From Trebonia sp050013875 (lineage in GTDB: Bacteria; Actinomycetota; Actinomycetes; Streptosporangiales; Streptosporangiaceae), in contig JBEKEK010000001.1 of the NCBI GenBank assembly GCA_050013875.1, positions 1 to 64,000 on the forward strand: a stretch of DNA of 64,000 bases, read 5' to 3'. Position numbers and translations under genes: made by a program. Below the pieces are notes generated by a model. The model was not told where the DNA came from. It saw nothing but the letters and a program-made list of their open reading frames with translations, and made no database searches. Numbering within the stretch: position 1 is the first letter of the stretch; every line of letters starts with the position of its first letter. Shown here one piece after another: positions 56,780 through 64,000 of the stretch.

Positions 56780-58365
56780 GGTCCCACCTTCTCCTCATCG
56801 CCGTACGCCGCGCGGGCCAGCATCTCGCCGGTCATCCCCGGCCCGGACACCTCGCCCACGATGGCGCCGCGGGCCAGGATCAGCACCCGGTCCGCGTACT
56901 CGGCTAGTTCCTCGAAATCCGAACTGACCACCAGCACGCTGATCCCGTCCTCGGCGATGCTCTGCCGCAGGATGGCCCAGATCTCCGCCTTGGCGCTGAT
57001 GTCGACGCCTTGCGTCGGCTCGTCCAGCAAGACAAGGCCGGGCTTGCGCAGCAGGACCCGCGCGACCAGCACCTTCTGCTGGTTGCCGCCGGACAGCGAG
57101 GACAGCAGCTGCCGGGGACTCTCGCAGCGGATCCGGAACCGCCCGATGGCCTCGCGGGCGTCACCCCGCTCCTGATCACGGCGGAACCGGCCGCCGCGCC
57201 AGTAGGCCGCGGTCCTGGACGCGGACAGGTTCTCGGCCACGCTCTGGTCGAAGAAGCCCACCTCGGCACGGTCTTCCGGCAGATAGCCGATCCCCGCCTC
57301 CATGGCCTGGGCCGGCGAGCTCACGCGCAGCGGCCTGCCGTTCAGTTCGACCTCCCCGGTCGCATCACCGCGCAGCCCGTACAGCGCGCGCAGGACCGAG
57401 GATCGCCCCGACCCGAGCAGGCCGGCGATGCCGACGATCTCACCGGCCCCGACCGCCAGGCCCACTTCCCGCAGCGGACCCCCGGCCAGGCCGGTCACCT
57501 GCAGTACCGGGCCCGCGCGGCCGGCCCGCGCGGCCGGCGCGGCCAGCACCGGCGCGCCCGCGGGCGCGCCGGTGATGGCCTCCGCCAGCTGCCCCTTGGT
57601 GACCGACTTGGCCGAGGTGGTGAGGATGTCGACACCGTCCCGCAAGACCGTGATGGTGTCCGCGACCTCCTGGACCTCCTCCACCCGGTGACTGACGTAG
57701 ACGATCGCGGTGCCCTGGGCGGCGAAGCGGCGCAGGGCCTGCATCAGCCCCACCACCTCGTGCTCGGGCAGCGAGGCGGTGGGCTCGTCGAGCACCAGGA
57801 CGCCGTGCCCGGCTATGTCCTCGTCCTGCAGCGCCCGCGCGATCGCGACCAGGGCCTGCTCGCCGCGGCGCAGCTCCCCCACGATGCGGGATACCCCAAC
57901 CGGGATTTCCAGCCGGTCAAGCACCGCCGCGGCCTGCGCGCGTACCTGCGACCAGCGGATGCGGCCGGCCGCGTCACGGTTGTAGCCGTTGCCGAGTGCC
58001 AGGTTCTCGGCCACCGACATGCCGGGGAACAGACCGAGATCCTGGTGCACGAACCGCAGGCCCGCCGCCCGGGCGGCGGCCGGTGTCCATTGCCCGGCCG
58101 CCGACACCGTCTCGCCTACCCGTATCTGACCGCCCGGCTCGGCCTTGTAGACGCCGGCCAGGATCTTGATCATGGTCGACTTGCCCGACCCGTTGCCACC
58201 GAACAGGGCATGCACCTCGCCGCGGTCGACGCTCAGGCTCGCGCCGTCGAGCGCGTACGTCGGCCCGAAGCGCTTGGTGATCGAGCTGAGCTCCAGGTAC
58301 CGGCGGCCGGGCTCGCCCCTGACAGGCGAGCGGCCGGCCCCGGCATCCGCGTCCGCTGTGGTCAT
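56776..58365 (-). CDS. ABC transporter ATP-binding protein, sugar (RbsA-like), two domains
   Basis: A 529-residue double ATPase. Domain 1: Walker A GGNGSGKST, signature GELRRGEQALV, Walker B VLVLDEPTAS. Domain 2: degenerate Walker A GLLGSGRSS, signature LSSLSGGNQQKV, Walker B LVLLDEPTQGVD. This is the usual RbsA/MglA arrangement with one strong and one weak site. It powers uptake through the downstream permease. The gene starts 4 bp after the binding-protein stop. Confidence 0.95.
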   Translation of the reverse strand: MTTADADAGAGRSPVRGEPGRRYLELSSITKRFGPTYALDGASLSVDRGEVHALFGGNGSGKSTMIKILAGVYKAEPGGQIRVGETVSAAGQWTPAAARAAGLRFVHQDLGLFPGMSVAENLALGNGYNRDAAGRIRWSQVRAQAAAVLDRLEIPVGVSRIVGELRRGEQALVAIARALQDEDIAGHGVLVLDEPTASLPEHEVVGLMQALRRFAAQGTAIVYVSHRVEEVQEVADTITVLRDGVDILTTSAKSVTKGQLAEAITGAPAGAPVLAAPAARAGRAGPVLQVTGLAGGPLREVGLAVGAGEIVGIAGLLGSGRSSVLRALYGLRGDATGEVELNGRPLRVSSPAQAMEAGIGYLPEDRAEVGFFDQSVAENLSASRTAAYWRGGRFRRDQERGDAREAIGRFRIRCESPRQLLSSLSGGNQQKVLVARVLLRKPGLVLLDEPTQGVDISAKAEIWAILRQSIAEDGISVLVVSSDFEELAEYADRVLILARGAIVGEVSGPGMTGEMLARAAYGDEEKVGP

Positions 58366-58369
58366 CGCC

Positions 58370-59653
58370 TCAGCTCACGCCCCACAGCTTCTCGTAGTCC
58401 TGCTCGAAGTTGACGCCGGGCGGGTCGTAATTCTGGCCCGCGGCGGGCAGGTTGATCTGGGTCGGCTGCACGCTCCACAGCTGCAGGCCCACACCCGAGT
58501 CAACCTGGGGGGAGCCGGCGAAGGTCCGGTTCAGGGCGTCCACCGCCGCCCAAGCCTCCCAGTTGAAGGGCTCTCCGCTGCCGGCGCTCTCCCACTGGCC
58601 GGCCCGCGCGGCGGTGATGTTCGACGACAGCCCCTCGGCGCCGACGACCAGGATCTTGCTCGCGTTGGCGGAGCTGTCCACGACCGGGCCGATGACCAGG
58701 CCGATGTCGGAGTCGGCGGTCACCTCGATGCCGTTGGCGCCGGAATCGGACTCCAGGGCGTCCTGGGCCTTGGTCTTGAGCTGACCGCCGATCATGTCGT
58801 TGAGTGAGTAGGGGACCTGGGTCAGCTTGCAGCTCGGGCAGAGCTTCTTGTACTCAGCCTCGAAGCCCTTGTTGACCAGTTCCTTGGAGACAATGTCGGT
58901 CGACTTGAACTCGATGACGTTCGCCGACGAGCCCAGATGCGACAGTAGGTAATCGGCCTGGAGCGTGCCGTTGGCCTCGAGGAAGGAGTCGACCGTCGGG
59001 TAGGCGGCGGTGTATTTGAGCCCGGTGAGCAACTGCGGGCCACTGCCGCCGAAGATCGGGTCGTCGCAGTCGTCTTCGTCGATGCCGACCACGGGCATGT
59101 GCGCCGCCTGGGCGGCCTTCAGACCCTGCTCGTTCTGCGGGCAGGAGTTGCCAAGGACGATCGCGCCGTCCGCGTGGGCCGCCACCGCGTCTTCAAGTCC
59201 GGTGTTGCCATTGGCCGGGACCAGCTTGTCGTCGTAGAGGGTGACCTTCCAGCCGATGGCCTGACCGGCCTGGACCACCGAGTTGGCCCAGTATGCGCAG
59301 GCCGCGGCCGCCTGGCCGCAGGACAGCACCCAGATGCTCTTGCCCTTCTGCGCCTTCGGCCCGGTCGTTGGGGGGGCCGTCTGCGAGCCCTTGATCCACT
59401 GCTGCAGCGCGGTCGTCGCAGCGGCGGCCACCGCGTCGGAAGAGGCCGTCCCGGGGCTGGCCGACGACGCGGCGCTGGCCGACGACGTGGTGCCGGACGC
59501 TGCCGGGGCGCTGGACGACGAACTGCTGCTGCAGCCGGCGACGACCGCCAGGCTGGCGGTGGCCGCCAGGCAAGCGACGCGCCAGCGGGTATCCGGTCTA
59601 GGTCTCCCGCGTGGTGGTGTGTTCATCCCGCCGCCCTCCCGAGGATTCGCCAT
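58370..59653 (-). CDS. ABC sugar-type substrate-binding lipoprotein
   Basis: A 427-residue lipoprotein: signal segment WRVACLAATASLAVVAGC (lipobox VVAGC), a Ser/Ala-rich linker, then a periplasmic-binding domain of the sugar type (KSIWVLSCGQAAAACAYWANSVVQAGQAIGWKVTLYD, DGAIVLGNSCPQNEQGLKAAQAAHMPVVGID). It belongs to the same family class as ribose/xylose or autoinducer-2 binders; the ligand is not known. First gene of binding protein-ATPase-permease; two candidate starts (59653, 59626) both have good ribosome sites. Confidence 0.93.
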   Translation of the reverse strand: MANPREGGGMNTPPRGRPRPDTRWRVACLAATASLAVVAGCSSSSSSSAPAASGTTSSASAASSASPGTASSDAVAAAATTALQQWIKGSQTAPPTTGPKAQKGKSIWVLSCGQAAAACAYWANSVVQAGQAIGWKVTLYDDKLVPANGNTGLEDAVAAHADGAIVLGNSCPQNEQGLKAAQAAHMPVVGIDEDDCDDPIFGGSGPQLLTGLKYTAAYPTVDSFLEANGTLQADYLLSHLGSSANVIEFKSTDIVSKELVNKGFEAEYKKLCPSCKLTQVPYSLNDMIGGQLKTKAQDALESDSGANGIEVTADSDIGLVIGPVVDSSANASKILVVGAEGLSSNITAARAGQWESAGSGEPFNWEAWAAVDALNRTFAGSPQVDSGVGLQLWSVQPTQINLPAAGQNYDPPGVNFEQDYEKLWGVS

Positions 59654-59830
59654 TGTTCCTCCTGATGGGATTGTGTCTGTTCTGCGGAATCTACAGGCGG
59701 GTCCAGCTTGTGCGCAAGTATCAGGGAAGTAACAAATAGGGCCGTTTCACCTGGGTTTATGCATCGCGGGATCGGGGGTGGGCCGCCAGCCTCCCGTCGA
59801 GCCATGGTGCCGAGTCCCTTCCCGGTTGGC

Positions 59831-59860
59831 TTGACCGGTGTTCTGCGTGGTGGCTATCGT
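59831..59860 (+). promoter_or_regulatory. Promoter of the amidohydrolase-monooxygenase operon (copy 1)
   Basis: TTGACC (59831-59836), 18-bp spacer, TATCGT (59855-59860). The same layout (TTGACC, 17 bp, TATTGT) recurs at 63639-63667. The upstream region from 59654 shows no gene; it separates the divergent binding-protein gene. Confidence 0.7.
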
Positions 59861-59869
59861 TCCATGACG

Positions 59870-59883
59870 CAGAACATATTCTG
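59870..59883. promoter_or_regulatory. Inverted-repeat operator, copy 1
   Basis: CAGAACATATTCTG, an inverted repeat (CAGAA...TTCTG) just after the -10 box, and identical but for one base to CAGAACCTATTCTG at 63677-63690. Its place near +5 to +18 fits a repressor site. The AGAAC-N2-TTCT core is somewhat like TetR-type (KstR-like) sites, but not a match to the KstR consensus. Confidence 0.7.
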
Positions 59884-59899
59884 TAGTGTGGACGGTTCA

Positions 59900-60913
59900 A
59901 TGGATAACGGCAATCCCCCGCCCAGCCTCGTCGAGCTCCCGGTGACTGACCATCACGCGCATTTTGTCCCCCGCTCGTACTGCGACGCGGCGGCGATGAT
60001 CGCGCCGGGTGATCCTTGGCACGCGGTGGCGAGCAGCTTCCTCGCCAGGTTCGGCCGCGGCGGCTCAGCGCCGGCGGCGATTTCCTCGCTCGAGTCCAGA
60101 GTCGAGATACTCGACCGCGCCGACGTCAGGACCCAGGTTCTCTCGCTTGGGGCATCCAGTATCTGGCACCAGTCCGAGGAGACCCAGCGCCGCCTGGCCT
60201 CAGCATTCAACGAGGGGGTGCTGAACGCGGTGTCGGGTTATCCCGGCCGATTCGCGCTCTTCGCGTCGCTGCCGCTACCGCACGTCGGACGGGCCATCGA
60301 GGAATCCGCGGCGCTGTCCAAGGTGGCCGGGGTCGCTGGCTTCGGTATTACCGCCCACCCAGCCGGGCGGCCTTTGGACGACCCGATGTGGCTACCGCTC
60401 ATTGAGTGCTGGTCTGACCTCCAGGCCACTGTCTTCGTACATCCCGACCCTCCCGGTTCCGACCTGCTCTGGGGTCCTTACTGGCTGCGCTGGGGAGTCG
60501 GCGCCCTCGTCGAGGATGCGCTGGCAACCGTTCGGCTCGTAGCGTCGGGGGTGCTTACCGGCTATCCGGGAATCCGGTGGATCGTGCCCCACGCCGGCGG
60601 GGGCGTCGCTCTCATGCTGCGGCGCCTGGATGCCATGTGGGCCGCCGGCCGATTGCCCGCCGCACTGTCGAAGCCGCCAAGTGAGGCACTCGACGGTATC
60701 CACTTCGACACGGCGATGACCGACCCAGCCGCGATAGCCGCTGCCGCCAATGCGCTGACGGCCGGCCGGCTCGTCTTTGGCAGCGATTACCCGCTCGGGG
60801 GATCACCGGAGATCAGCGACACCGTCGCCGCGGTCATCTCAGCCGTCGGCCAGCCCGCTGCCAGCGAGATTCTGGCCCGAGATATACGCGGTTTCGCCCG
60901 CGTGCAGATGTGA
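59900..60913 (+). CDS. Amidohydrolase family 2 protein (ACMSD-like)
   Basis: A 337-residue TIM-barrel amidohydrolase of the ACMSD branch (decarboxylases and C-C hydrolases of meta-cleavage products): VTDHHAHFVP (HxH metal motif), VFVHPDPPG, WIVPHAGGG and GSDYPLGGSPE, where the Asp is the metal ligand. The ATG at 59900 is chosen because it starts MDNGNPPPS, almost the same as the gene at 63707, directly after the shared promoter and operator. With the FAD hydroxylase 18 bp downstream it forms an operon of an aromatic pathway. Confidence 0.9.
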   Translation: MDNGNPPPSLVELPVTDHHAHFVPRSYCDAAAMIAPGDPWHAVASSFLARFGRGGSAPAAISSLESRVEILDRADVRTQVLSLGASSIWHQSEETQRRLASAFNEGVLNAVSGYPGRFALFASLPLPHVGRAIEESAALSKVAGVAGFGITAHPAGRPLDDPMWLPLIECWSDLQATVFVHPDPPGSDLLWGPYWLRWGVGALVEDALATVRLVASGVLTGYPGIRWIVPHAGGGVALMLRRLDAMWAAGRLPAALSKPPSEALDGIHFDTAMTDPAAIAAAANALTAGRLVFGSDYPLGGSPEISDTVAAVISAVGQPAASEILARDIRGFARVQM

Positions 60914-60931
60914 CACGACCGGAGGCTGGGG

Positions 60932-62530
60932 ATGATGATGAGCGAATCCGCGATCGCGGCCGGCCGGGCGCAAGACGCGGGCCGCGATGGCGGAGCGGAT
61001 GACGCCGCGGTCATCGTGGTGGGATACGGGCCCGTCGGCCAGCTGCTCGCGCTGGCCCTGGCCGGAGCCGGCCACAGCGTCCTGGTGCTTGAGCAGCATG
61101 AGCAGCTCTGGCCGTTTCCGCGGGCCGGGCACCTCGACCACGAGGTGATGCGGATCTTCCAGGGGCTCGGCCTGGCCGAGGAGGTCTCCGCCGTCTGCGA
61201 CGAGTCCACCGAGTACGTCATGTTCGACTCGTCGGGCAAGGTACTGCGCGAACTGCCCCGCCGTTGGGCCACCCCCAGCGGCTGGCCCGCGTCGTACCAC
61301 TTCTACCAGCCCGAGCTCGAGGCCGTGCTGCACGCCTGCGCGGCCAGGTCATCGCGCATAGCGCTGCGGCGCGGCTGGCAGGTAACCGGCGTGACCGACG
61401 CCGCCGACGCCGCCCGGATCTCGGCCAGGCACGTCACCTCCGGGCAGCGGCGCGCCTTCCGCGCGGCCTACGTGATCGGCGCCGACGGCGCCAACAGCAC
61501 GGTCCGCCAGTCCGCCGGCCACGCCTTCACCGATCTCGGATTCCAGGCTGACTGGCTGGTCATCGACGTGCGGCTGGCCGACGGGGTGGACCCGGGAATC
61601 CCCAGCACCGGCCAGTACTGCGACCCGGCCCGGCCACACCATGCCGCCCGCAGCAACGGCCGCTACGCCCGCTGGGAGTTCATGCTGCTTGATTCCGACG
61701 ACCGGGAGGAGATCTGCCGCGACGCCAGCATCTGGGCGCTGCTGTCCAGCTGGCTGCGTCCCGGCGACGCCGAGATCATCCGCCGCACCGTCTACACGTT
61801 CCGCTCGGCCATCGCCACGCCGTGGCGGCACGGGCGCGTCGCGCTGGCGGGGGACGCGGCCCATCTCATGCCGCCGTTCCTTGGCCAGGGCATGTGCTCA
61901 GGGATGCGCGACGGCATCACCCTGTCGTGGATGCTTGACCTGGTAATCCGCGGGATCAGCCAGCCGCTGCTGCTCGACCGCTACGAGAGCGAGCGGGCCG
62001 GGCACGTCCGGCAGATCATCGACGAATCGGTGCGGATCGGCCGGGTCGTCTGCATCACCGATCCGGCCGCCGCCGCCGACCGTGACGCCCGCATGCGCCG
62101 GGAGCCCGCGCTTGAGTCCCCGATCCTGCCCGCTCTCGGCCCCGGCGTCCTGTCGTCGCGGCCAAGCACGCTGGCTGGCCGGCTGTCGGTGCAGCCGTCG
62201 GTGCGGAGGATGTCGGGGCCGCCGGACCGCCTCGACTCCGTGCTCGGCCCCGGATTCCAGTTGCTCGGCCGGGACGCCGACCCGCGTCACTTCCTCGGCC
62301 CGCGCGGCGCCGGGCTGGTTGAACGGCTCGGCATCCGGACGGCCGGCATTGGCCGGACGGCGGCCGCCCCGGTGCAGGACGTGACCGGGGCCTGGTGCGA
62401 CTGGATGGAGGCGGCGGGTGCCGGGGTGGTCCTGGTCCGGCCGGACCACTACGTCTTCGGCTCTTCGGCCAGCCCGGACGCGGCCGGGGAGCTGCTCGCC
62501 GAACTGGAGGACCGGCTGTGCCTCACCTGA
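60932..62530 (+). CDS. FAD-dependent aromatic hydroxylase (MhpA/PHBH-like)
   Basis: A 532-residue class A flavin monooxygenase. VIVVGYGPVGQLLALALAGAG (FAD Rossmann, about 27-47), a middle segment YVIGADGANSTVRQ (DG motif, NADPH), and GRVALAGDAAHLMPPFLGQGMCSG (second FAD contact). It adds a hydroxyl to an aromatic ring, giving a catechol-type product. It resembles 3-(3-hydroxyphenyl)propionate hydroxylases in size, with a thioredoxin-like C-terminal part. GGAGG precedes the ATG. It overlaps the next gene by 13 bp. Confidence 0.94.
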   Translation: MMMSESAIAAGRAQDAGRDGGADDAAVIVVGYGPVGQLLALALAGAGHSVLVLEQHEQLWPFPRAGHLDHEVMRIFQGLGLAEEVSAVCDESTEYVMFDSSGKVLRELPRRWATPSGWPASYHFYQPELEAVLHACAARSSRIALRRGWQVTGVTDAADAARISARHVTSGQRRAFRAAYVIGADGANSTVRQSAGHAFTDLGFQADWLVIDVRLADGVDPGIPSTGQYCDPARPHHAARSNGRYARWEFMLLDSDDREEICRDASIWALLSSWLRPGDAEIIRRTVYTFRSAIATPWRHGRVALAGDAAHLMPPFLGQGMCSGMRDGITLSWMLDLVIRGISQPLLLDRYESERAGHVRQIIDESVRIGRVVCITDPAAAADRDARMRREPALESPILPALGPGVLSSRPSTLAGRLSVQPSVRRMSGPPDRLDSVLGPGFQLLGRDADPRHFLGPRGAGLVERLGIRTAGIGRTAAAPVQDVTGAWCDWMEAAGAGVVLVRPDHYVFGSSASPDAAGELLAELEDRLCLT

Positions 62531-63642
62531 CCGTGCCCGGGCCCGGGCTGCCAGGCCCCGCTCCGGGCGGGGCGGGGACTCCGGACAAGGTCACCGAGGC
62601 GCAGCTGCGGGCCGCGCCGCTCGAGCGGCTGCTCGACTACGGTCTTGCCCCGGCCGACGCGTTGTGCCTGCGCGACCTGGCCGGGCAGGGATGGTCCTGG
62701 TCCCACGCGGGGCTCCGGCTGGCGCGCGCGCACCTGGCCGCCTGCGCGGTGGCGGATCAGCCCGGGCTGGCGGAGGTCCGCCAGCAGCACCTGCTGGCGG
62801 CGGCGGTCACCGCCAACGTGGCTCAGCTGATGATGGCGGGCGACGGCGAGGAGCGCCGGGCTATCTACCGGCTGTCGGCCGGCGCCAGGGACCGCTGGCT
62901 GGCCGGCCAGGGTGACCGGGCCGGCCAGCTTGAGGTACCCGGAGCCGACGGCCAGCTCGACGTGACCTGGCTGCGCCCGGCGGGCGCCGGGCGCACGCCG
63001 GTGGTGGCGATCTGGGGCGGTACCAGCGGCTGGGGCATCGTCTACCGGCGGTGCGCGCAGGCGCTGCTCGACGCCGGGCTGTCGGTGGCGCTGGTGGAAC
63101 TGCCGGGGCAGGGGATGCCGCGGCTGCTGAGCGGGCAGGTGCTCGGACCCGGCCTGTACGCCACAGCCCGCCGCCTCATCGAGGCGCTGCGCGATGCTCC
63201 GTTCAGCACCGGGCGGGTGGGGATCTGGGGCCAGAGCGCGGGCGGCCTGCTCGCCGCCCAGGTCGCCAGCCATGTCCCCCTGGTCAATGCCTGCTGCGTG
63301 ACCAGCGGCCCGGGCAGCATGGCGGGTGGGGTCCGGCAGTCCTCCCGACAGCGGCAGCTCTGGGCGGACATGCTCGGCCGCCCCCCGGCTGACCCGCCGG
63401 AACTGGGCGAGGAGTTCAGCTTCGGCCCCAAGCAGCGCATTGGCTGCCCGCTGCTGGTCGTCCACGGCGGCCGCGATCCCCTGGTCACCGAGGCCGAGGC
63501 GGCCGCGTTCGCGGCGGCCGGACCGGAGCCAAGCAGCCTCGTCGTCTGGCCGCACGAGGGGCATTGCGTCTACGGCCGGGCCCAGGAACGCGATGTGCTG
63601 GTGGCCGCCTGGTTCCGCGGCGTACTCAAGCGGCCAGCTTGA
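62518..63642 (+). CDS. Alpha/beta hydrolase, FrsA/DHPON-hydrolase-like
   Basis: A 374-residue serine hydrolase: helical N-terminal cap (about 15-130), then an alpha/beta core with VVAIWGGTSGWG (oxyanion), GIWGQSAGGLLAA (nucleophile Ser), HGGRDPLVT (Asp) and HEGHCVYG (His). The cap-plus-core layout matches FrsA and 2,6-dihydroxypseudooxynicotine hydrolase, which cleaves a C-C bond. Such C-C hydrolysis fits a meta-cleavage pathway with its neighbours. The GTG at 62518, inside the hydroxylase end, has GGAGG at 8 nt. Confidence 0.88.
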   Translation: MPHLTVPGPGLPGPAPGGAGTPDKVTEAQLRAAPLERLLDYGLAPADALCLRDLAGQGWSWSHAGLRLARAHLAACAVADQPGLAEVRQQHLLAAAVTANVAQLMMAGDGEERRAIYRLSAGARDRWLAGQGDRAGQLEVPGADGQLDVTWLRPAGAGRTPVVAIWGGTSGWGIVYRRCAQALLDAGLSVALVELPGQGMPRLLSGQVLGPGLYATARRLIEALRDAPFSTGRVGIWGQSAGGLLAAQVASHVPLVNACCVTSGPGSMAGGVRQSSRQRQLWADMLGRPPADPPELGEEFSFGPKQRIGCPLLVVHGGRDPLVTEAEAAAFAAAGPEPSSLVVWPHEGHCVYGRAQERDVLVAAWFRGVLKRPA

Positions 63643-63667
63643 CCGGGTTCCGTGCGGTTACTATTGT
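63639..63667 (+). promoter_or_regulatory. Promoter of the VOC gene (copy 2)
   Basis: TTGACC (63639-63644), 17-bp spacer, TATTGT (63662-63667). It begins within the last codons of the hydrolase gene and copies the arrangement at 59831-59860. Confidence 0.7.
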
Positions 63668-63676
63668 TCCATAGAC

Positions 63677-63690
63677 CAGAACCTATTCTG
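63677..63690. promoter_or_regulatory. Inverted-repeat operator, copy 2
   Basis: CAGAACCTATTCTG at the same distance from the -10 box as copy 1 (59870-59883). The sequence from here to the start codon (CAGTGTGGACGGT...) is also nearly the same as copy 1. Confidence 0.7.
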
Positions 63691-63706
63691 CAGTGTGGAC
63701 GGTCAA

Positions 63707-64000
63707 ATGGACAACGGCAATCCCGTGCCCAGCATCGCTGAACTCGGCCATGTCGGCGTGCGCTGCTTCGACACCGAGGCCCAGGTGCGCTTCTACACCA
63801 CGATCCTCGGGCTCACGGTCACCGATCACGACCCTGAGCTCGGGACCTGGTTCCTGTCCGCCCGGCCCGGCTCCGAGCACCACGAGCTGCTGCTTACCGG
63901 CGGCCGCGACGCCGCCCGGGAGGCGAGGCTGATCCAGCAGATCTCCTTCCGCTGCCCCGGCCTGGCCGACGTCCAGGCCTTCTACCGGCGCCTGGTGGAG
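63707..64000 (+). CDS. VOC family protein, extradiol dioxygenase-like (partial)
   Basis: 98 N-terminal codons, cut by the window end. MDNGNPVPSIAELGHVGVRCFDTEAQ... shows the VOC first strand with metal histidine (GHVGV), LTVTDHDPELGTWFLSA and HHELLLTGG. This is the pattern of type I extradiol ring-cleavage dioxygenases and related lyases. Following an aromatic hydroxylase, a 2,3-catechol-type dioxygenase is the natural guess; the C-terminal Fe ligands lie outside the window. It has its own copy of the shared promoter-operator. Confidence 0.85.
   Translation, partial: MDNGNPVPSIAELGHVGVRCFDTEAQVRFYTTILGLTVTDHDPELGTWFLSARPGSEHHELLLTGGRDAAREARLIQQISFRCPGLADVQAFYRRLVE

Noticed and set aside
1..64000. 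tRNA, rRNA, transposase, integrase or phage genes
   Set aside because: None recognised on either strand by reading; the window appears free of mobile-element genes, though small RNA genes cannot be excluded by eye.

Overview
The window is high-GC actinobacterial chromosome. Third codon positions are almost all G or C, GTG and TTG starts are common, Shine-Dalgarno sites are strong, and several marker families are typical of Actinomycetota: a mycofactocin-type SDR, LLM/F420-type flavin oxidoreductases, serine-rich lipoprotein solute-binding proteins and class I P450s with a 3Fe-4S ferredoxin. I cannot name the genus. I see no rRNA, tRNA, CRISPR, transposase or phage gene. Almost every gene belongs to catabolism of a hydrophobic or cyclic carbon compound: six SDRs, two P450s, a Baeyer-Villiger monooxygenase, four LLM oxidoreductases, four class III CoA-transferase/racemase genes (one a double-length fusion), two enoyl-CoA hydratases, a hot-dog hydratase, a DUF35-thiolase fusion, two aldehyde dehydrogenases, three amidohydrolases and four regulators.

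Layout. 1-5.7 kb: amidohydrolase (cut by the window edge), P450 + ferredoxin + mycofactocin-type SDR, a divergent aldehyde dehydrogenase and an IclR regulator; together a hydroxylation to aldehyde to acid chain. 5.8-10.5 kb: a leftward operon of amidohydrolase, DUF35-thiolase fusion, CoA-transferase and a VOC protein, with a good promoter and a perfect inverted repeat at its probable start point. 10.6-16.9 kb: an SDR, then a leftward operon (CrtC/AttH-like protein, epimerase, sulfotransferase, SDR, SnoaL) divergent from a TetR gene. 17-24.4 kb: a small-ORF/SnoaL operon, a leftward reductase-racemase-SDR set, and a rightward class II aldolase, acyl-CoA ligase and LLM set. 24.4-31.8 kb: a leftward operon with Baeyer-Villiger monooxygenase, SDR, cyclase, aldehyde dehydrogenase, VOC, SnoaL and enoyl-CoA hydratase.

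31.9-37.7 kb: two paralogous orphan solute-binding lipoproteins flank an SDR and share a GTAAR-N2-YTTAC inverted-repeat motif upstream; the second is followed by a P450. 37.7-42.8 kb: a polysaccharide deacetylase, then an RsbQ/RsbP-like hydrolase-phosphatase signalling pair and a GH3 glycosidase. 42.8-47.4 kb: enoyl-CoA hydratase, DJ-1/PfpI protein, methyltransferase, and a CoA-transferase whose reading frame lacks a stop at the normal end and runs through the opposite-strand neighbour. 46.5-54 kb: a seven-gene leftward operon (flavin reductase, dienelactone hydrolase, LLM, double CoA-transferase, hot-dog hydratase, two LLMs) divergent from a GntR regulator with a 14-bp palindrome between them. 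54.9-59.7 kb: IclR plus a sugar-type ABC transporter. 59.8-64 kb: an aromatic meta-cleavage-like set (amidohydrolase, FAD hydroxylase, C-C hydrolase-like protein, VOC dioxygenase-like protein, cut by the edge). Its two transcription units start with near-copies of one promoter-operator-leader cassette.

Taken together this reads as a catabolic island for one or several alicyclic or aromatic (terpenoid-, steroid- or lactone-like) substrates. The substrate cannot be read from the sequence. A second theme is the number of short tandem duplications at gene ends and in one linker.
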